This document shows positions 49,384 through 58,885 of a stretch of DNA of 64,000 bases, one piece after another; within the stretch, counting starts at the first letter, position 1, and each line of letters opens with the position of its first letter. This DNA comes from Microbacterium aurugineum. GTDB lineage: Bacteria > Actinomycetota > Actinomycetes > Actinomycetales > Microbacteriaceae. Under the pieces are notes generated by a model. That model ran no database searches. It had not been told where the DNA came from and saw nothing but the letters and a program-made list of their open reading frames with translations. The stretch lies in contig NZ_CP078078.1 of NCBI RefSeq assembly GCF_023101205.1, positions 1,364,001 through 1,428,000 of the forward strand, in the 5' to 3' direction. The position numbers were made by a program, and so were the translations under genes.

Positions 49384-50409
49384 TCAGTGCAGGATGCCGG
49401 CCTCGCCGAGCAGATCGCGCAGCCCGGCGCCGTCTTCGGCGCTCACCCAGGGGGCGACGTCTTCGGAGTGGGGCTCGCGGCCGGCGCGGCCGCCGGCCAG
49501 GACCGCCTCGGCGGGAAGAAGGCGACGGATGGCCACCCCGGCGACGGAATCGGGATGCTCGTCCATGAACTGCGAGTAGATGGCCTCGTCGTGCTGTCCG
49601 TCGTCTCCGATCAGGAGCCATTTGACATCGGGGAACTCCGTGGCGAGACGTCGCAGGTTGGTGAGCTTGTGCTCGCGCCCGCTGCGGAACCATCGCTCAT
49701 GCGTCGGTCCCCAGTCGGTGAGGAGCATGGAACCCGCGGGGAAGAGATGGCGTCCGAGGAAGCGCCACAGCGTCGGGGCGACGTTCCACGCGCCGGTCGA
49801 GAGGTACACCATCGGGGCACCCGGATGCTGTCGCAGCAGCTGGTCGAGCAGCACGGCCATCCCCGGCACGGGGAGGCGCGCGTGTTCGTCGAGCACGAAG
49901 GAGTTCCAGAAAGCGATGAAGGGACGAGGCAGGGCCGTCACCATCACGGTGTCGTCGACATCGGACACGACGCCGAACCTGGTGCCCTCGGCGACGACGA
50001 AAGCTCGTGCCTCCACGGGCTCCTGTCCCTCCACGGAGAACGTGAACGTCTGCCAACCCGGTTCCAGGTCGACGTGGATCGTCGAGTCGACCACCCCGCC
50101 ACGATCGGCGACGACCTGGTGCGTGGAGTCGCCGATCTGCACGGTCACCGCGGCGAAACCCACCGGGATGCCGACGAAGCTGCGCCAGCCGCGGACACTC
50201 GCCGGCTCCCCGTCGCGTGTGCGGCGCTGCGGGGGGACGATCAGCACGCGACCCACGACACGCACCCAGCCGGGACCCCCGTATCCGGGAAACGGGAGGA
50301 TGGTCGCGACGCGGCCACGACGGCGCGCGCGACCTTCACGCCAGACATGCAGGCGGTGTTCGAGTCGGGCGAACCAGTGGATCCGGGGCGCCGGGGGAGC
50401 GGATGCCAT
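49384..50409 (-). CDS. App1-type phosphatidate phosphatase-like protein
   Basis: A 341-residue HAD-superfamily protein of the DUF2183/App1 family. An N-terminal beta-sandwich domain (about 50-140) precedes the catalytic motif DVDDTV near residue 150 (DxDxT/V type). YLSTGAWNVAP and LLIGDDGQHDEAIY are the downstream HAD motifs. In fungi App1 dephosphorylates phosphatidate; the bacterial substrate is unknown. It forms an operon with the gene at 48519 and the DedA gene, 4 bases away, suggesting a lipid-linked role. Confidence 0.85.
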   Translation of the reverse strand: MASAPPAPRIHWFARLEHRLHVWREGRARRRGRVATILPFPGYGGPGWVRVVGRVLIVPPQRRTRDGEPASVRGWRSFVGIPVGFAAVTVQIGDSTHQVVADRGGVVDSTIHVDLEPGWQTFTFSVEGQEPVEARAFVVAEGTRFGVVSDVDDTVMVTALPRPFIAFWNSFVLDEHARLPVPGMAVLLDQLLRQHPGAPMVYLSTGAWNVAPTLWRFLGRHLFPAGSMLLTDWGPTHERWFRSGREHKLTNLRRLATEFPDVKWLLIGDDGQHDEAIYSQFMDEHPDSVAGVAIRRLLPAEAVLAGGRAGREPHSEDVAPWVSAEDGAGLRDLLGEAGILH

Positions 50410-50413
50410 TGCC

Positions 50414-51085
50414 TCAGTCTTTCACGTCGGCGTCGGCCTCTGTCTCCGGAGCCTTCAGGTGACGGGCCTCAGCCCGGTGCAGCAGCTTCTTGCCGAGGTA
50501 GATCAGCAGCAGGAACACGGCGATCACACCGACGAAGATGTACCCCGCGAAGTGCACGCGGTCGACGAGTTCCCGGAAGCTGCCCGCCGCGAGGGAGGTG
50601 ACGCTCACGTAGGCGGTCGCCCAGAGGACGCACGCGGGTGCCGTCCAGGCGAGGAACTTGCGGTACGGGTATTCGCTCATGCCGACGGTCAGGGGCACCA
50701 GCGAATGCAGGACGGGCAGGAAGCGCGAGAGGAAGATCGCGATGCCGCCGCGGCGTTCGAGGTAGTTCTCGGCGCGCACCCAGTTGTGCTCGCCGATCCG
50801 TCGTCCCAGCCAGGACACACGGATGTGGGGTCCCAGCCAGCGCCCGAGCCAGAATCCGATGCTCTCGCCGATCAAGGCGCCGATCACGACCGCGACGCCC
50901 ATCGCGATGCCCTCCAGGGGAGTCGCCACCCCCATCGAGGCGATGATCACGATCGTGTCACCGGGAACGATGAGCCCGATCAGGATGCTCGTCTCGAGCA
51001 TGACAGCGAGTCCGGCGATCAGGGTGCGAGCGACCGGATCGACCGACTGCACGGTGTCGAGGAGCCAGATCAGGAGGTCGTCCAC
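50414..51085 (-). CDS. DedA family membrane protein
   Basis: A 223-residue polytopic protein of the DedA/SNARE-associated family. The VGDTIVIIAS-like motif (IVPGDTIVIIASMG), GALIGESIGFWLGRWLG and the FLSRFLPVLHSLVPLTVGMS Arg motif are seen, with about five helices. DedA proteins are lipid scramblases needed for undecaprenyl-phosphate or phospholipid flipping. Start is taken as the GTG at 51085; an upstream frame to 51178 overlaps the divergent gene. Confidence 0.88.
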   Translation of the reverse strand: MDDLLIWLLDTVQSVDPVARTLIAGLAVMLETSILIGLIVPGDTIVIIASMGVATPLEGIAMGVAVVIGALIGESIGFWLGRWLGPHIRVSWLGRRIGEHNWVRAENYLERRGGIAIFLSRFLPVLHSLVPLTVGMSEYPYRKFLAWTAPACVLWATAYVSVTSLAAGSFRELVDRVHFAGYIFVGVIAVFLLLIYLGKKLLHRAEARHLKAPETEADADVKD

Positions 51086-51126
51086 CCCATGAGGATACGG
51101 GAGCAGCCCGGTCCTAGGCTGGAAAG

Positions 51127-52458
51127 GTGCCCGAACCGCTGAGTGCTCATCCGCTTCCCACCTGGGTGGAGCCGTCATCCGTGTTTCGGATGATCGAGGC
51201 GCGGGGCCTCGACGTCTTCTGGCTGGATGCGGGCGCGCGGGCGACGGAAGGCTGGAGCTTCATCGGGACGGGGAAGCGTTCGAGCCTCCCGCGTGACGTG
51301 CCTCTCGACGCCCCCTCGACCGACCCGTCGCGGCCGCCGTTCACCGGGGGGTGGGTGGGCTGGCTCGACTACGAGAGCGGAGCATCGGCGTCCGGCGCAC
51401 CGTTCGCACAGTCGGAGGAGACGCCAGGAGGGTCCTGGTTGCTCGTCACGCATGTCGTCGCCTTCGATCATGCACGCCGTCGCACCTGGGCACTCTCCTC
51501 CGCAGATGACCTCGAGGTCTGGACGGACGAGGTCCACGCAGCGACGGAAGTCGTTGAGCGTCCCGGCCGTGAGGAATCCTTTGCGGGCGCGGCGGCCGCC
51601 CCGCGCGTCGCGGAGCCCAGGCACACCCCACACGAATACCTCGCACTCATCGAACGCTGCCGTGACCTCATCCGCGCAGGCATCGCCTACCAGCTGTGCC
51701 TGACCACACGCTTCACCGTTCCCGGCATCCATGACCCGGTCGCCGTGTACGACCGCCTCCGAGGAGCGACCCCCGCCCACCACGGCGGTTTCGTCCGCAT
51801 CGGAAACCACACGCTGCTGAGCGCCAGTCCGGAACAGTTCCTCCACGCCGAAGGGGGAGTGATCCGGACGCGCCCCATCAAGGGAACGAGGCCCCGGAGC
51901 GCCGATCCCCTCGAAGACGCCGCGCTCGCCGCAGAACTCGCCGGCGACCGCAAGGAGCGTGCGGAGAACGTCATGATCGTCGACCTCATGCGCAACGACC
52001 TGTCGCGGGTGTGCGTGCCGGGGACGATCCGCGTGGAAGGGCTTTGGGTGGTCGAGAGCTATCCCGCCGTGCACCAGCTGGTGAGCACCGTGAGCGGAAG
52101 GGCAGACCCGGGGGCCACGGTCGGCGCCCTTCTCGACGCGACCTTCCCCGCCGGCAGTATGACGGGAGCGCCCAAGCTCTCGGCGATGACCAGGCTGCAC
52201 GAACTCGAAGGCGGCGCGCGGGGAGTGTACGCGGGGTGCTTCGGCTACATCGGCGCGGACGGGGTGCTCGACCTCGCCATGGTCATCCGCAGCATCCTCC
52301 TCGACGGAGAGAAGGCGGTGGTCGGTGCGGGCGGCGGAATCACCTGGGGTTCGATCGCCGCTGCCGAGGTCGCCGAGGTGGCGATCAAGGCGCGGGCGCC
52401 GCTCGCCGCCCTCGGTGCGGAAACGCCTGCGTCCTGGCGTTCCGATATCCTGAACTGA
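51127..52458 (+). CDS. pabB: Chorismate-binding enzyme, aminodeoxychorismate synthase component I-like
   Basis: A 443-residue enzyme of the anthranilate/ADC synthase component I family, likely forming 4-amino-4-deoxychorismate for folate. Motifs are [38 protein letters not shown] with the PIKGT of Pab[21 protein letters not shown], and [10 protein letters not shown]. The PIKGT form favours PabB over TrpE. GTG start at 51127. No amidotransferase subunit (PabA) is beside it. Transcribed divergently from the DedA gene. Confidence 0.88.
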   Translation: MPEPLSAHPLPTWVEPSSVFRMIEARGLDVFWLDAGARATEGWSFIGTGKRSSLPRDVPLDAPSTDPSRPPFTGGWVGWLDYESGASASGAPFAQSEETPGGSWLLVTHVVAFDHARRRTWALSSADDLEVWTDEVHAATEVVERPGREESFAGAAAAPRVAEPRHTPHEYLALIERCRDLIRAGIAYQLCLTTRFTVPGIHDPVAVYDRLRGATPAHHGGFVRIGNHTLLSASPEQFLHAEGGVIRTRPIKGTRPRSADPLEDAALAAELAGDRKERAENVMIVDLMRNDLSRVCVPGTIRVEGLWVVESYPAVHQLVSTVSGRADPGATVGALLDATFPAGSMTGAPKLSAMTRLHELEGGARGVYAGCFGYIGADGVLDLAMVIRSILLDGEKAVVGAGGGITWGSIAAAEVAEVAIKARAPLAALGAETPASWRSDILN

Positions 52459-52483
52459 TCCCGCTTTTCCCTTCAGATTGGTC

Positions 52484-55069
52484 GTGCGTTCGTTGTCTGA
52501 GAACCTGTCCACCGCCCCTGCCGACGACGAGGCCCCGTCGGCGCACGCCATCCAGAACAAGTGGCAGAAGTACTGGGCGGAGAACGGCACGTTCCTCACG
52601 GGCGGCGACGACGACACCCGGCCGCGCCGATACGTGCTCGCGATGTTCCCGTACCCGTCCGGCGACCTGCACATGGGCCACGCGGAGAACTACCTCTACT
52701 CCGACATCGTGGCGCGCTTCTGGCGCCACCGCGGGCACAACGTCCTGAATCCGATCGGCTGGGACTCGTTCGGGTTGCCCGCGGAGAACGCCGCGATCCG
52801 TCAGGGAGCCGACCCTCGGGACTGGACCTATCAGAACATCGCGCAGCAGAAGGTGGGCTTCGAGGCGTACGGCGTCTCGTTCGACTGGAGCCGCGTGCTG
52901 CACACCTCCGACCCCGAGTACTACCGCTGGAACCAGTGGCTGTTCTTGAAGCTGTACGAGCGCGGGCTGGCGTATCGCAAGAAGAGTCCGGTCAACTGGT
53001 GCCCGAACGACCAGACGGTGCTGGCGAACGAGCAGGTCGTCGACGGACGCTGTGATCGCTGTGGCGCCGAGGTGGTCAAGAAGAAGCTCACGCAGTGGTA
53101 CTTCCGGATCACCGACTACGCCGACCGTCTGCTCGACGACCTGAACCAGCTCGAGGGATTCTGGCCGCACAAGGTGCTGCAGATGCAGCGCAACTGGATC
53201 GGTCGCTCGGTGGGGGCCGACGTCGACTTCCTGATCGAGGGTCGCGAGGAGCCGGTCACGGTGTTCTCGACGCGCCCCGACACGCTGCACGGCGCGACGT
53301 TCTTCGTGGTCGCACCCGACTCCGACCTGGCATCCGAGCTCGCCGCCGGTGCCTCCGAAGATGTGCGTGAGCGCTTCCAGACGTACCTGGAGCAGGTGCA
53401 GAAGGAGACCGACATCGATCGGCAGTCCACGGATCGCCCGAAGACCGGTGTGTTCCTCGAGCGCTACGCGATCAACCCGGTCAACGGCGAGAAGCTGCCG
53501 GTGTGGGCAGCGGACTACGTGCTGGCCGACTACGGACACGGGGCGGTCATGGCTGTCCCGGCGCACGATCAGCGCGACCTGGACTTCGCCCGTGCGTTCG
53601 ACCTGCCCGTCAAGGTCGTCGTCGACACGACCGCTCCCGTCACGGGGGCGATGCCCGTGATCGAGGTCGATGAGGACGGCGTGCCGATCGACACCGGTGC
53701 CGCGCTCGAGGAGCAGAGCCCCGCAGCCACCGGCATCGCCCTCACGGGCGAAGGTCGCATGATCAACTCGGGCGCTCTGAACGGTCTGTCCAAGCGCAAC
53801 GCCATCGCGCGCGCGATCGAGCAGCTGGAGGCATCGGGCACCGGCCGTGCCGCCAAGAACTACCGTCTGCGTGACTGGCTGATCTCGCGTCAGCGGTTCT
53901 GGGGTACACCGATCCCGATGCTGCATGCCGAGGACGGGAGCATCATCCCGGTTTCCGAGGACAAGCTCCCTGTGAAGCTGCCGAGCGTCGAGGGGCTCGA
54001 CCTCAAGCCCAAGGGGACGTCGCCGCTGGGCGGTGCCGAGAGCTGGGTCCGTACGACGGACCCGCAGACGGGCGACCCGGTGCTGCGCGACCCCGACACG
54101 ATGGACACGTTCGTGGACAGCTCGTGGTACTTCCTGCGCTTCCTCTCGCCGAACAGCGACACCGTGGCGTTCGATCCCGCGCAGGCGGCCCGCTGGGCGC
54201 CGGTCGACTCCTACATCGGCGGCGTCGAGCACGCGATCCTGCACCTGCTGTACGCGCGCTTCATCACGAAGGTGCTCTTCGACATGGGGCTGATCGACTT
54301 CACCGAGCCCTTCTCGAACCTGATCAACCAGGGCATGGTGCTGCTCGACGGGCAGAAGATGTCCAAGAGCAAGGGCAACCTGGTGCTCTTCCAGGAGGAG
54401 CTCGACGCCCATGGCGCCGACGCCCTGCGTGTCGGGCTGGCGTTCGCCGGGCCGGTGGAAGACGACAAGGACTGGGCCGACGTCTCGACGACCGGTGCTC
54501 AGAAGTTCCTGGCGCGCGCGATGCGCGTCGCCGGCGAGGTGTCGAGCCCCGTCGACGTGGTCTTCGACGGCGGTGACGCCGCTCTCCGCCGCGCGACGCA
54601 CAAGTTGCTCTCGGAGGCACCGGCACTCGTCGAGCAGACGAAGTTCAACGTCCTGGTCGCGCGCCTCATGGAGCTCGTGAACATCACCCGCAAGACGATC
54701 GATGGCGCCGCCGGTGCAGGGGACCCCGCCGTGCGCGAGGCGGCGGAGACGATCGCCGTGATGCTCGACCTCATCGCGCCGCACACCGCGGAGGAGATGT
54801 GGGAGATGCTCGGTCACGAGCCTTCCGTCGGCCTCGTGACGTGGCGCTCCGCCGACCCGGCGCTTCTGGTCGAGGACACGGTCACGGCCGTCGTGCAGGT
54901 CGGGGGCAAGGTGCGTGCGCAGCTCGAGGTTCCGGCGCGGATCGGCGAGTCCGAGCTCGAGGCGCTGGCCCGTGCGGACGAGCGTGTGATCCGTTCCATC
55001 GGAGACCGCGAGATCGTGAAGGTCGTCGTGAGGGCGCCCAAGATCGTCAGCTTCGTCGTCAAGGGCTGA
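52484..55069 (+). CDS. leuS: Leucyl-tRNA synthetase
   Basis: A class I synthetase of about 861 residues charging tRNA-Leu. [17 protein letters not shown] carries the HIGH variant HMGH. The CP1 editing domain, a LeuS-specific insertion before KMSKS, and [15 protein letters not shown] near residue 625 are all present. Start is uncertain among TTG 52478, GTG 52484 and TTG 52493; GTG is chosen by codon type since no clear ribosome site is seen. Starts 25 bases after pabB. A hairpin follows the stop. Confidence 0.95.
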   Translation: MRSLSENLSTAPADDEAPSAHAIQNKWQKYWAENGTFLTGGDDDTRPRRYVLAMFPYPSGDLHMGHAENYLYSDIVARFWRHRGHNVLNPIGWDSFGLPAENAAIRQGADPRDWTYQNIAQQKVGFEAYGVSFDWSRVLHTSDPEYYRWNQWLFLKLYERGLAYRKKSPVNWCPNDQTVLANEQVVDGRCDRCGAEVVKKKLTQWYFRITDYADRLLDDLNQLEGFWPHKVLQMQRNWIGRSVGADVDFLIEGREEPVTVFSTRPDTLHGATFFVVAPDSDLASELAAGASEDVRERFQTYLEQVQKETDIDRQSTDRPKTGVFLERYAINPVNGEKLPVWAADYVLADYGHGAVMAVPAHDQRDLDFARAFDLPVKVVVDTTAPVTGAMPVIEVDEDGVPIDTGAALEEQSPAATGIALTGEGRMINSGALNGLSKRNAIARAIEQLEASGTGRAAKNYRLRDWLISRQRFWGTPIPMLHAEDGSIIPVSEDKLPVKLPSVEGLDLKPKGTSPLGGAESWVRTTDPQTGDPVLRDPDTMDTFVDSSWYFLRFLSPNSDTVAFDPAQAARWAPVDSYIGGVEHAILHLLYARFITKVLFDMGLIDFTEPFSNLINQGMVLLDGQKMSKSKGNLVLFQEELDAHGADALRVGLAFAGPVEDDKDWADVSTTGAQKFLARAMRVAGEVSSPVDVVFDGGDAALRRATHKLLSEAPALVEQTKFNVLVARLMELVNITRKTIDGAAGAGDPAVREAAETIAVMLDLIAPHTAEEMWEMLGHEPSVGLVTWRSADPALLVEDTVTAVVQVGGKVRAQLEVPARIGESELEALARADERVIRSIGDREIVKVVVRAPKIVSFVVKG

Positions 55070-55080
55070 TCGCCTCTTCT

Positions 55081-55116
55081 CCACGGTGGACGCCCGGGAC
55101 GGGTTGTCCACCGTGG
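55081..55116 (+). terminator. Hairpin after leuS
   Basis: Exact 11-bp arms (55081-55091 and 55106-55116) with a 14-nt loop lie directly after the leuS stop, before comEA. No U tract. Confidence 0.75.
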
Positions 55117-55164
55117 ATGTTTCGGGACGCTCGGGGGATCCGCGCCCTCGCCTAGCTTGGCCGG

Positions 55165-55770
55165 ATGGCATCCCCGCAGGCACCGTCTCCGCCGCCGCTC
55201 CGGCATCGGCTGCGGCTGAGCATCGGCGCGGCCGTGGTGCTGGGACTCGTGGTCCTGTCGGCGGCCGTCGGCTTGGGGATCCTGCGCGGGCAGGCATCGC
55301 CCGCCGACTCCGTCTCGCTCACGGACGACGGATCGAGGTCGGTGGGGAGCAGCGGAGACCTCTACGTCCACGTGCTCGGCGCGGTGGTGACCCCCGGTCT
55401 CTACGTGCTCGATCCGGACGCGCGACTCGTCGATGCCCTGGCGGCAGCCGGCGGGACCACGGACGTCGCCGACCTCGCCGCGGTGAACCTCGCGCGGGTG
55501 CTCGAAGACGGTGAGCAGATCGTCGTGCCGACCGTCGGCGCCGTTGCGGACGAGTCGGGGGCCGCCCCGCCCGGCGATGACCGCATCGATCTCAACACCG
55601 CTGACCAGGCGGCGCTGGAGACTCTCCCGCGCATCGGTCCGGCACTCGCGGGACGGATCATCGCCTGGCGGGAAGAGAACGGTCGCTTCCGCTCCGTGGA
55701 TGACCTGCTCGCCGTCCCCGGGATCGGGGAGAAGCTCCTCGCAGGCATTCGCGATGGCGCACGCGTGTGA
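55165..55770 (+). CDS. comEA: Competence protein ComEA
   Basis: A 201-residue DNA-binding competence protein anchored by one N-terminal helix (about 17-38). A SLBB-like domain follows (YVHVLGAVVTPGLYVLDPD) and then a C-terminal helix-hairpin-helix (DLNTADQAALETLPRIGPALAGRII and VDDLLAVPGIGEKLLAGIRDGARV). It should bind incoming double-stranded DNA at the outer face of the membrane for ComEC. Its stop overlaps the GTG of the in-place comEC 5' copy, which is truncated here (see the next entry). Confidence 0.93.
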   Translation: MASPQAPSPPPLRHRLRLSIGAAVVLGLVVLSAAVGLGILRGQASPADSVSLTDDGSRSVGSSGDLYVHVLGAVVTPGLYVLDPDARLVDALAAAGGTTDVADLAAVNLARVLEDGEQIVVPTVGAVADESGAAPPGDDRIDLNTADQAALETLPRIGPALAGRIIAWREENGRFRSVDDLLAVPGIGEKLLAGIRDGARV

Positions 55771-56011
55771 AACCCCGTGATCTGCGGCTGGTGCCGTTGG
55801 CTGCAGCGGTGTGGGCGGGTGCCCTGCTGTTCGTCTTCGTCCCGATGTCGGCGTGGTGGACGGCGGGTGGCGGTGTCGTTGGCGTGGTGATCCTCGTGCT
55901 CGTGAGACGTCGTGGAGTAGTCCGACGGCTTCCGGGCGGCGGAGGTCTCGCCGTACTGGTTCTCGCTGCTCTTGCAGCCACGGGCCTTTCTGTGGTCCTT
56001 GCCCTCCACGC
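55762..56011 (+). repeat. Direct repeat copy 1 (comEC 5' end)
   Basis: About 250 bp matching 63348-63597 in the same orientation, with 7 mismatches found by eye. It bounds the left end of the inserted region. Confidence 0.93.
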
Positions 56012-56114
56012 CGGGGCGCAAGCTCTGCTCAGATCCTATCGAGCGAGTGTCCGACGCGCCAAAGGGCTTCAGTGTGGTGTGCTTCGGTGCACGCTGGCCC
56101 CAGTGTCATCTTGA
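55767..56114 (+). pseudogene. comEC: comEC 5' fragment, truncated by island insertion
   Basis: The reading frame begins MKPRDLRLVPLAAAVWAGAL and agrees with the ComEC start at 63353 for about 82 residues (two predicted helices). It then turns into unrelated codons and stops at 56114. Natural position next to comEA, overlapping its stop by four bases, shows this is the original start of comEC. The break falls after codon 81-82 near 56011. The remaining 700-odd residues of ComEC are absent here, so this piece cannot make a working channel. Seven base differences from the downstream copy show the two are not a fresh duplication. Confidence 0.93.
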
Positions 56115-56444
56115 AGCAGATCACAACGGCGCAAGGCGTTCTAGCTACTTCGACCTCCGGAAGTGCAGTGCGACGTTGCAGATGCTGATCATGGTCGAGC
56201 CGTGTGAACACGAGCCACGCCGTCCGATACGAAACGTCCACCGCGATAGTTCCACCGGACTGGTCGACCATGATCCCTGGCGTGCTGGTTGCTGCATTCC
56301 AACTCAGAGCGAGCGCGTTCATTGGGTAGGGACCACATGTAGTGTTTAGCCCAGCCGAAGCGATCTTGAGAGCGGCGAAGAACAGGGTGCCTAATCAAAC
56401 GCTACTTCCGCCGATGAAGTTGAGCCAGGACCAAGGAGGTCTCT
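56012..56444. other. Left island junction, no confident gene
   Basis: About 430 bp between the comEC break and the Ntn gene. Composition is visibly less GC-biased than the core genome. A minus-strand 97-codon frame (56029-56322, MNALALSWNAATSTPGIMVD) is the only candidate; it has a mixed composition and no motif, so I do not call it. AAGGAGGT at 56433-56440 is the ribosome site of the next gene. Confidence 0.5.
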
Positions 56445-57218
56445 GTGACCCTCATCGTGGCAAACATCTACGACGGCGACCGAGTCTCGATAGTCTCCGA
56501 CACCGAGGTGACCTGGGATCCGGGCACCACAACGGCTCCGCCTGGCACGATCGCGAAGATTGTCATCTTGCGGCGAGGTCTCGCGATCGGTATCAGCGGG
56601 CCGTACCCGGAGCAACGTATCCGAGACGTTATCTCCGTGCGAGGACAGCCGCTTGCCGAGATCGTCGAGATGCTCGAACAAGACACGCACGCAGGATTCG
56701 TCATCGCCTCGCTCGAACCAGCCCAACTCATCACAGTCGTGGGAGGTGAAGTCAACGATCGCACCTCCATCGGACAAGCGTGGACTGGAGATAGAGCGGC
56801 CTACTCGACGTATCAGAGCAAGTTCCTCACCGAATGGGTTGGCAAGAAGGAGATGGACGTGCCATTCCGGCAAATGTCTGCGATGAGTTTTCAGACGAGC
56901 TTTGCACTCCACGACACAGTCGGCGGTCATACAGTACGCGTAGACAGTGACGTCTCGGGATTCCTTTTTGTCCCAGATAGCAGGGTCGTCGTCGGCGGCA
57001 CCATTCACACCACCATCTACTTTGCCGGATCTGGCGCCACTCCCGGAGCGTTCGGTCTGTTCGATGCGAACCGGGGTTTCGGGCGGCTATTCCTCCACGA
57101 AGCCCCGGATACTCCAGTGGAGGTACTTGTCTCTTCGCCCGAGTCGTTCCGTCGTGAGGCGCTAGAGAGGTACAAGCAAGAACTCCTCCACGCGCGTCCA
57201 TTGTTCTCCCGTGTTTGA
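56445..57218 (+). CDS. HslV/proteasome-fold Ntn hydrolase-like protein
   Basis: A 257-residue protein that I read as a proteasome-superfamily Ntn hydrolase. After Met removal it would expose Thr2 in MTLIVANIYDGDRVSIVSDT, matching the catalytic Thr1 of HslV. Asp19 in the SDT turn corresponds to HslV Asp17, and Lys38 in APPGTIAKIVIL to Lys33. GLAIGISG then matches the GFAGG strand. It lacks the long propeptide of the actinobacterial 20S beta subunit and is longer than HslV. GTG start at 56445 with AAGGAGGT 4 bases before it. No HslU-like ATPase adjoins. Alignment is by eye; activity untested. Confidence 0.72.
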   Translation: MTLIVANIYDGDRVSIVSDTEVTWDPGTTTAPPGTIAKIVILRRGLAIGISGPYPEQRIRDVISVRGQPLAEIVEMLEQDTHAGFVIASLEPAQLITVVGGEVNDRTSIGQAWTGDRAAYSTYQSKFLTEWVGKKEMDVPFRQMSAMSFQTSFALHDTVGGHTVRVDSDVSGFLFVPDSRVVVGGTIHTTIYFAGSGATPGAFGLFDANRGFGRLFLHEAPDTPVEVLVSSPESFRREALERYKQELLHARPLFSRV

Positions 57219-57348
57219 TGGCGACCGTATTGAGGTGGGAGGTCTGATCACTCTTCGCCTTCGTTGACCGGCGAAAACGCGCAGACCGCACCGAAAGCTC
57301 TACCGTGGTCGTGGAGGCGCGTCGGCGGTTGCGGCGTAACATCGAGAC

Positions 57349-58410
57349 GTGACTGTTGTCGTTGTAGATACCAATGCCCTTCCAAGGGGGCACTTCTCTT
57401 TGCCCGCTCTTGAAAGGCTACTGAAAGTGGCAGGCGACGCTTCGACAGTCGTCGTGCCCGAGGTTGTCGTGTGGGAGTGGGCTGAACATGCCCATTCGTC
57501 CTATGTCGCAGTCGAAGAGGCAGCGAAGGCTGTTCGGGTCGACCCGAGCATTCTCAGTCGACCGGTCGTCGATCCCGCTCCAGCAGTCGAGGAACTCGCC
57601 GAACGCATCCTGAACAGCCTCCCTGTTCAAGTCAAACTGTGGTCGCCCGACCGAGAGGTCTGGCGAGCTGCGCTACGCGACCAAGTCCTGCAGGTCGGCT
57701 CGGGCGAAACGAAGAGCGATGTCAAGACGGGGGCAGCAGACGCAGTCGTTCTCGCTTGCGTTGAAGCTGAGTCGAGCGAGGCGGAGGACGTCGTACTCCT
57801 CGTGACCAATGACAGGAAGCTCCGGAGCAATGCCCTCCTCTTCGACAACGTGCGTTGTTCGACGGGCGACAAGGGGTTGCTTGCGGCTATGTACTCGTTC
57901 ACGCCTGCAACCGACGATCTCGAACTCCGTCTGATGGAACAACTGCCCGAGTACATGAACGAACTTATCGGCGTGGGGGGCGACGCTGTTTCCTTCTCAG
58001 AGTATGGCGTTAGCGTGCATTTTGGGGACGGGCATGGCGGCTGGCCAGCGGGAGCGGTGCTCTCATCGTTATGGTTCAACCGCATTGATATCGCAGAGAT
58101 TCACGATCTGCAAGTAGAGTCCGGGGAAGGGAAGCGGCGAGGGCTGGCAGAACTTCGGGTGTTCGGGGTGATCAAGGGCATGATCCTCGAGTATCACGAC
58201 CCCAAGCTTGGTGCATTGACTGCTTCGCGCACGGAGGTCGATTTCAGCCAAGATTTCGTCGATGTCACGGTCGAAGTGGAGTGGGACCTCAACTGGAGGA
58301 TTCATCAGGTCCGTGCCACGGGATCGGCAGTCTTAGTGCAGGTTGGTCCAATGGAGGACGAGTCCGACGATGATGGTGTGAACCATTTTTGGGCGATGGC
58401 GGAGGCGTAG
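57349..58410 (+). CDS. PIN domain ribonuclease-like protein (DUF4935 type)
   Basis: A 353-residue protein with an N-terminal PIN nuclease domain (about 1-170) and an unassigned C-terminal half. Acidic active-site residues: Asp7 (VVDTNAL), Glu43 (VWEWAEH), Asp131 (GAADAVVLA) and Asp155 (TNDRKL). This is the layout of DUF4935/PIN_4 proteins seen in defence contexts. C-terminal part is mostly beta, ending in an acidic tail (ESDDDG). GTG start at 57349. It lies 130 bp after the Ntn gene on the same strand and is followed by a hairpin at 58596. Confidence 0.85.
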   Translation: MTVVVVDTNALPRGHFSLPALERLLKVAGDASTVVVPEVVVWEWAEHAHSSYVAVEEAAKAVRVDPSILSRPVVDPAPAVEELAERILNSLPVQVKLWSPDREVWRAALRDQVLQVGSGETKSDVKTGAADAVVLACVEAESSEAEDVVLLVTNDRKLRSNALLFDNVRCSTGDKGLLAAMYSFTPATDDLELRLMEQLPEYMNELIGVGGDAVSFSEYGVSVHFGDGHGGWPAGAVLSSLWFNRIDIAEIHDLQVESGEGKRRGLAELRVFGVIKGMILEYHDPKLGALTASRTEVDFSQDFVDVTVEVEWDLNWRIHQVRATGSAVLVQVGPMEDESDDDGVNHFWAMAEA

Positions 58411-58885
58411 AGATCCGACGGCTTGAACAACCGAGGATCAGCCGTGAGGGTCCGGCGCGGCGGGTGCAGCAGGCGCGGCGCTCGCTGAATCGGCACGGAT
58501 CGCTGCCGGCCGCGCCGGCACTGGCGTCCGAGCTGATTGGCAATGATGTGGCCGAGGTACGTACGACGAGTGATCACCTCCCAAAATGCGACGCTAGAGA
58601 GCGACCAACTGGACGGTCGCTCTCTCTGCGAGCCGATACTGCTGATAAGTGAAACTATCGAGGGCTTCATGACAGGGGGGGTGAAGAGAGACGGGGCGAG
58701 CATGGGGATCCGCACGGAGACGCGGATTTCGAGATCGAGATCAGTTCGAATGGACAACGGGGTTAGGCACGCCGGCAAGACCGCCAGTGGTCAGGTGATG
58801 AACGCCAGCGCGGGATTCACCGCTGAGCGGAGAGCCCCCGCCCACACCGGACCTGCGTGTCTGGCGATCGTGGGTCGGAGCTGGT
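58411..58885. other. Intergenic region of the island with hairpin
   Basis: 475 bp without a confident gene. It includes an exact 11-bp stem with 8-nt loop at 58596-58625 (possible PIN gene terminator). A frame at 58389-58652 contains RRSLNRHGSLPAAPALASEL, which looks like a remnant of some protein but matches nothing I know. The last bases hold GGAG before the next GTG. Confidence 0.5.
58596..58625 (+). terminator. Hairpin after the PIN gene
   Basis: Arms AGAGAGCGACC (58596-58606) and GGTCGCTCTCT (58615-58625) are exact complements around AACTGGAC. It lies about 190 bp past the PIN stop. Confidence 0.65.

Noticed and set aside
55972..56349. Plus-strand frame across the left junction with several Cys and His
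   Set aside because: It begins inside comEC codons in another frame, and Cys/His spacing fits no zinc motif.
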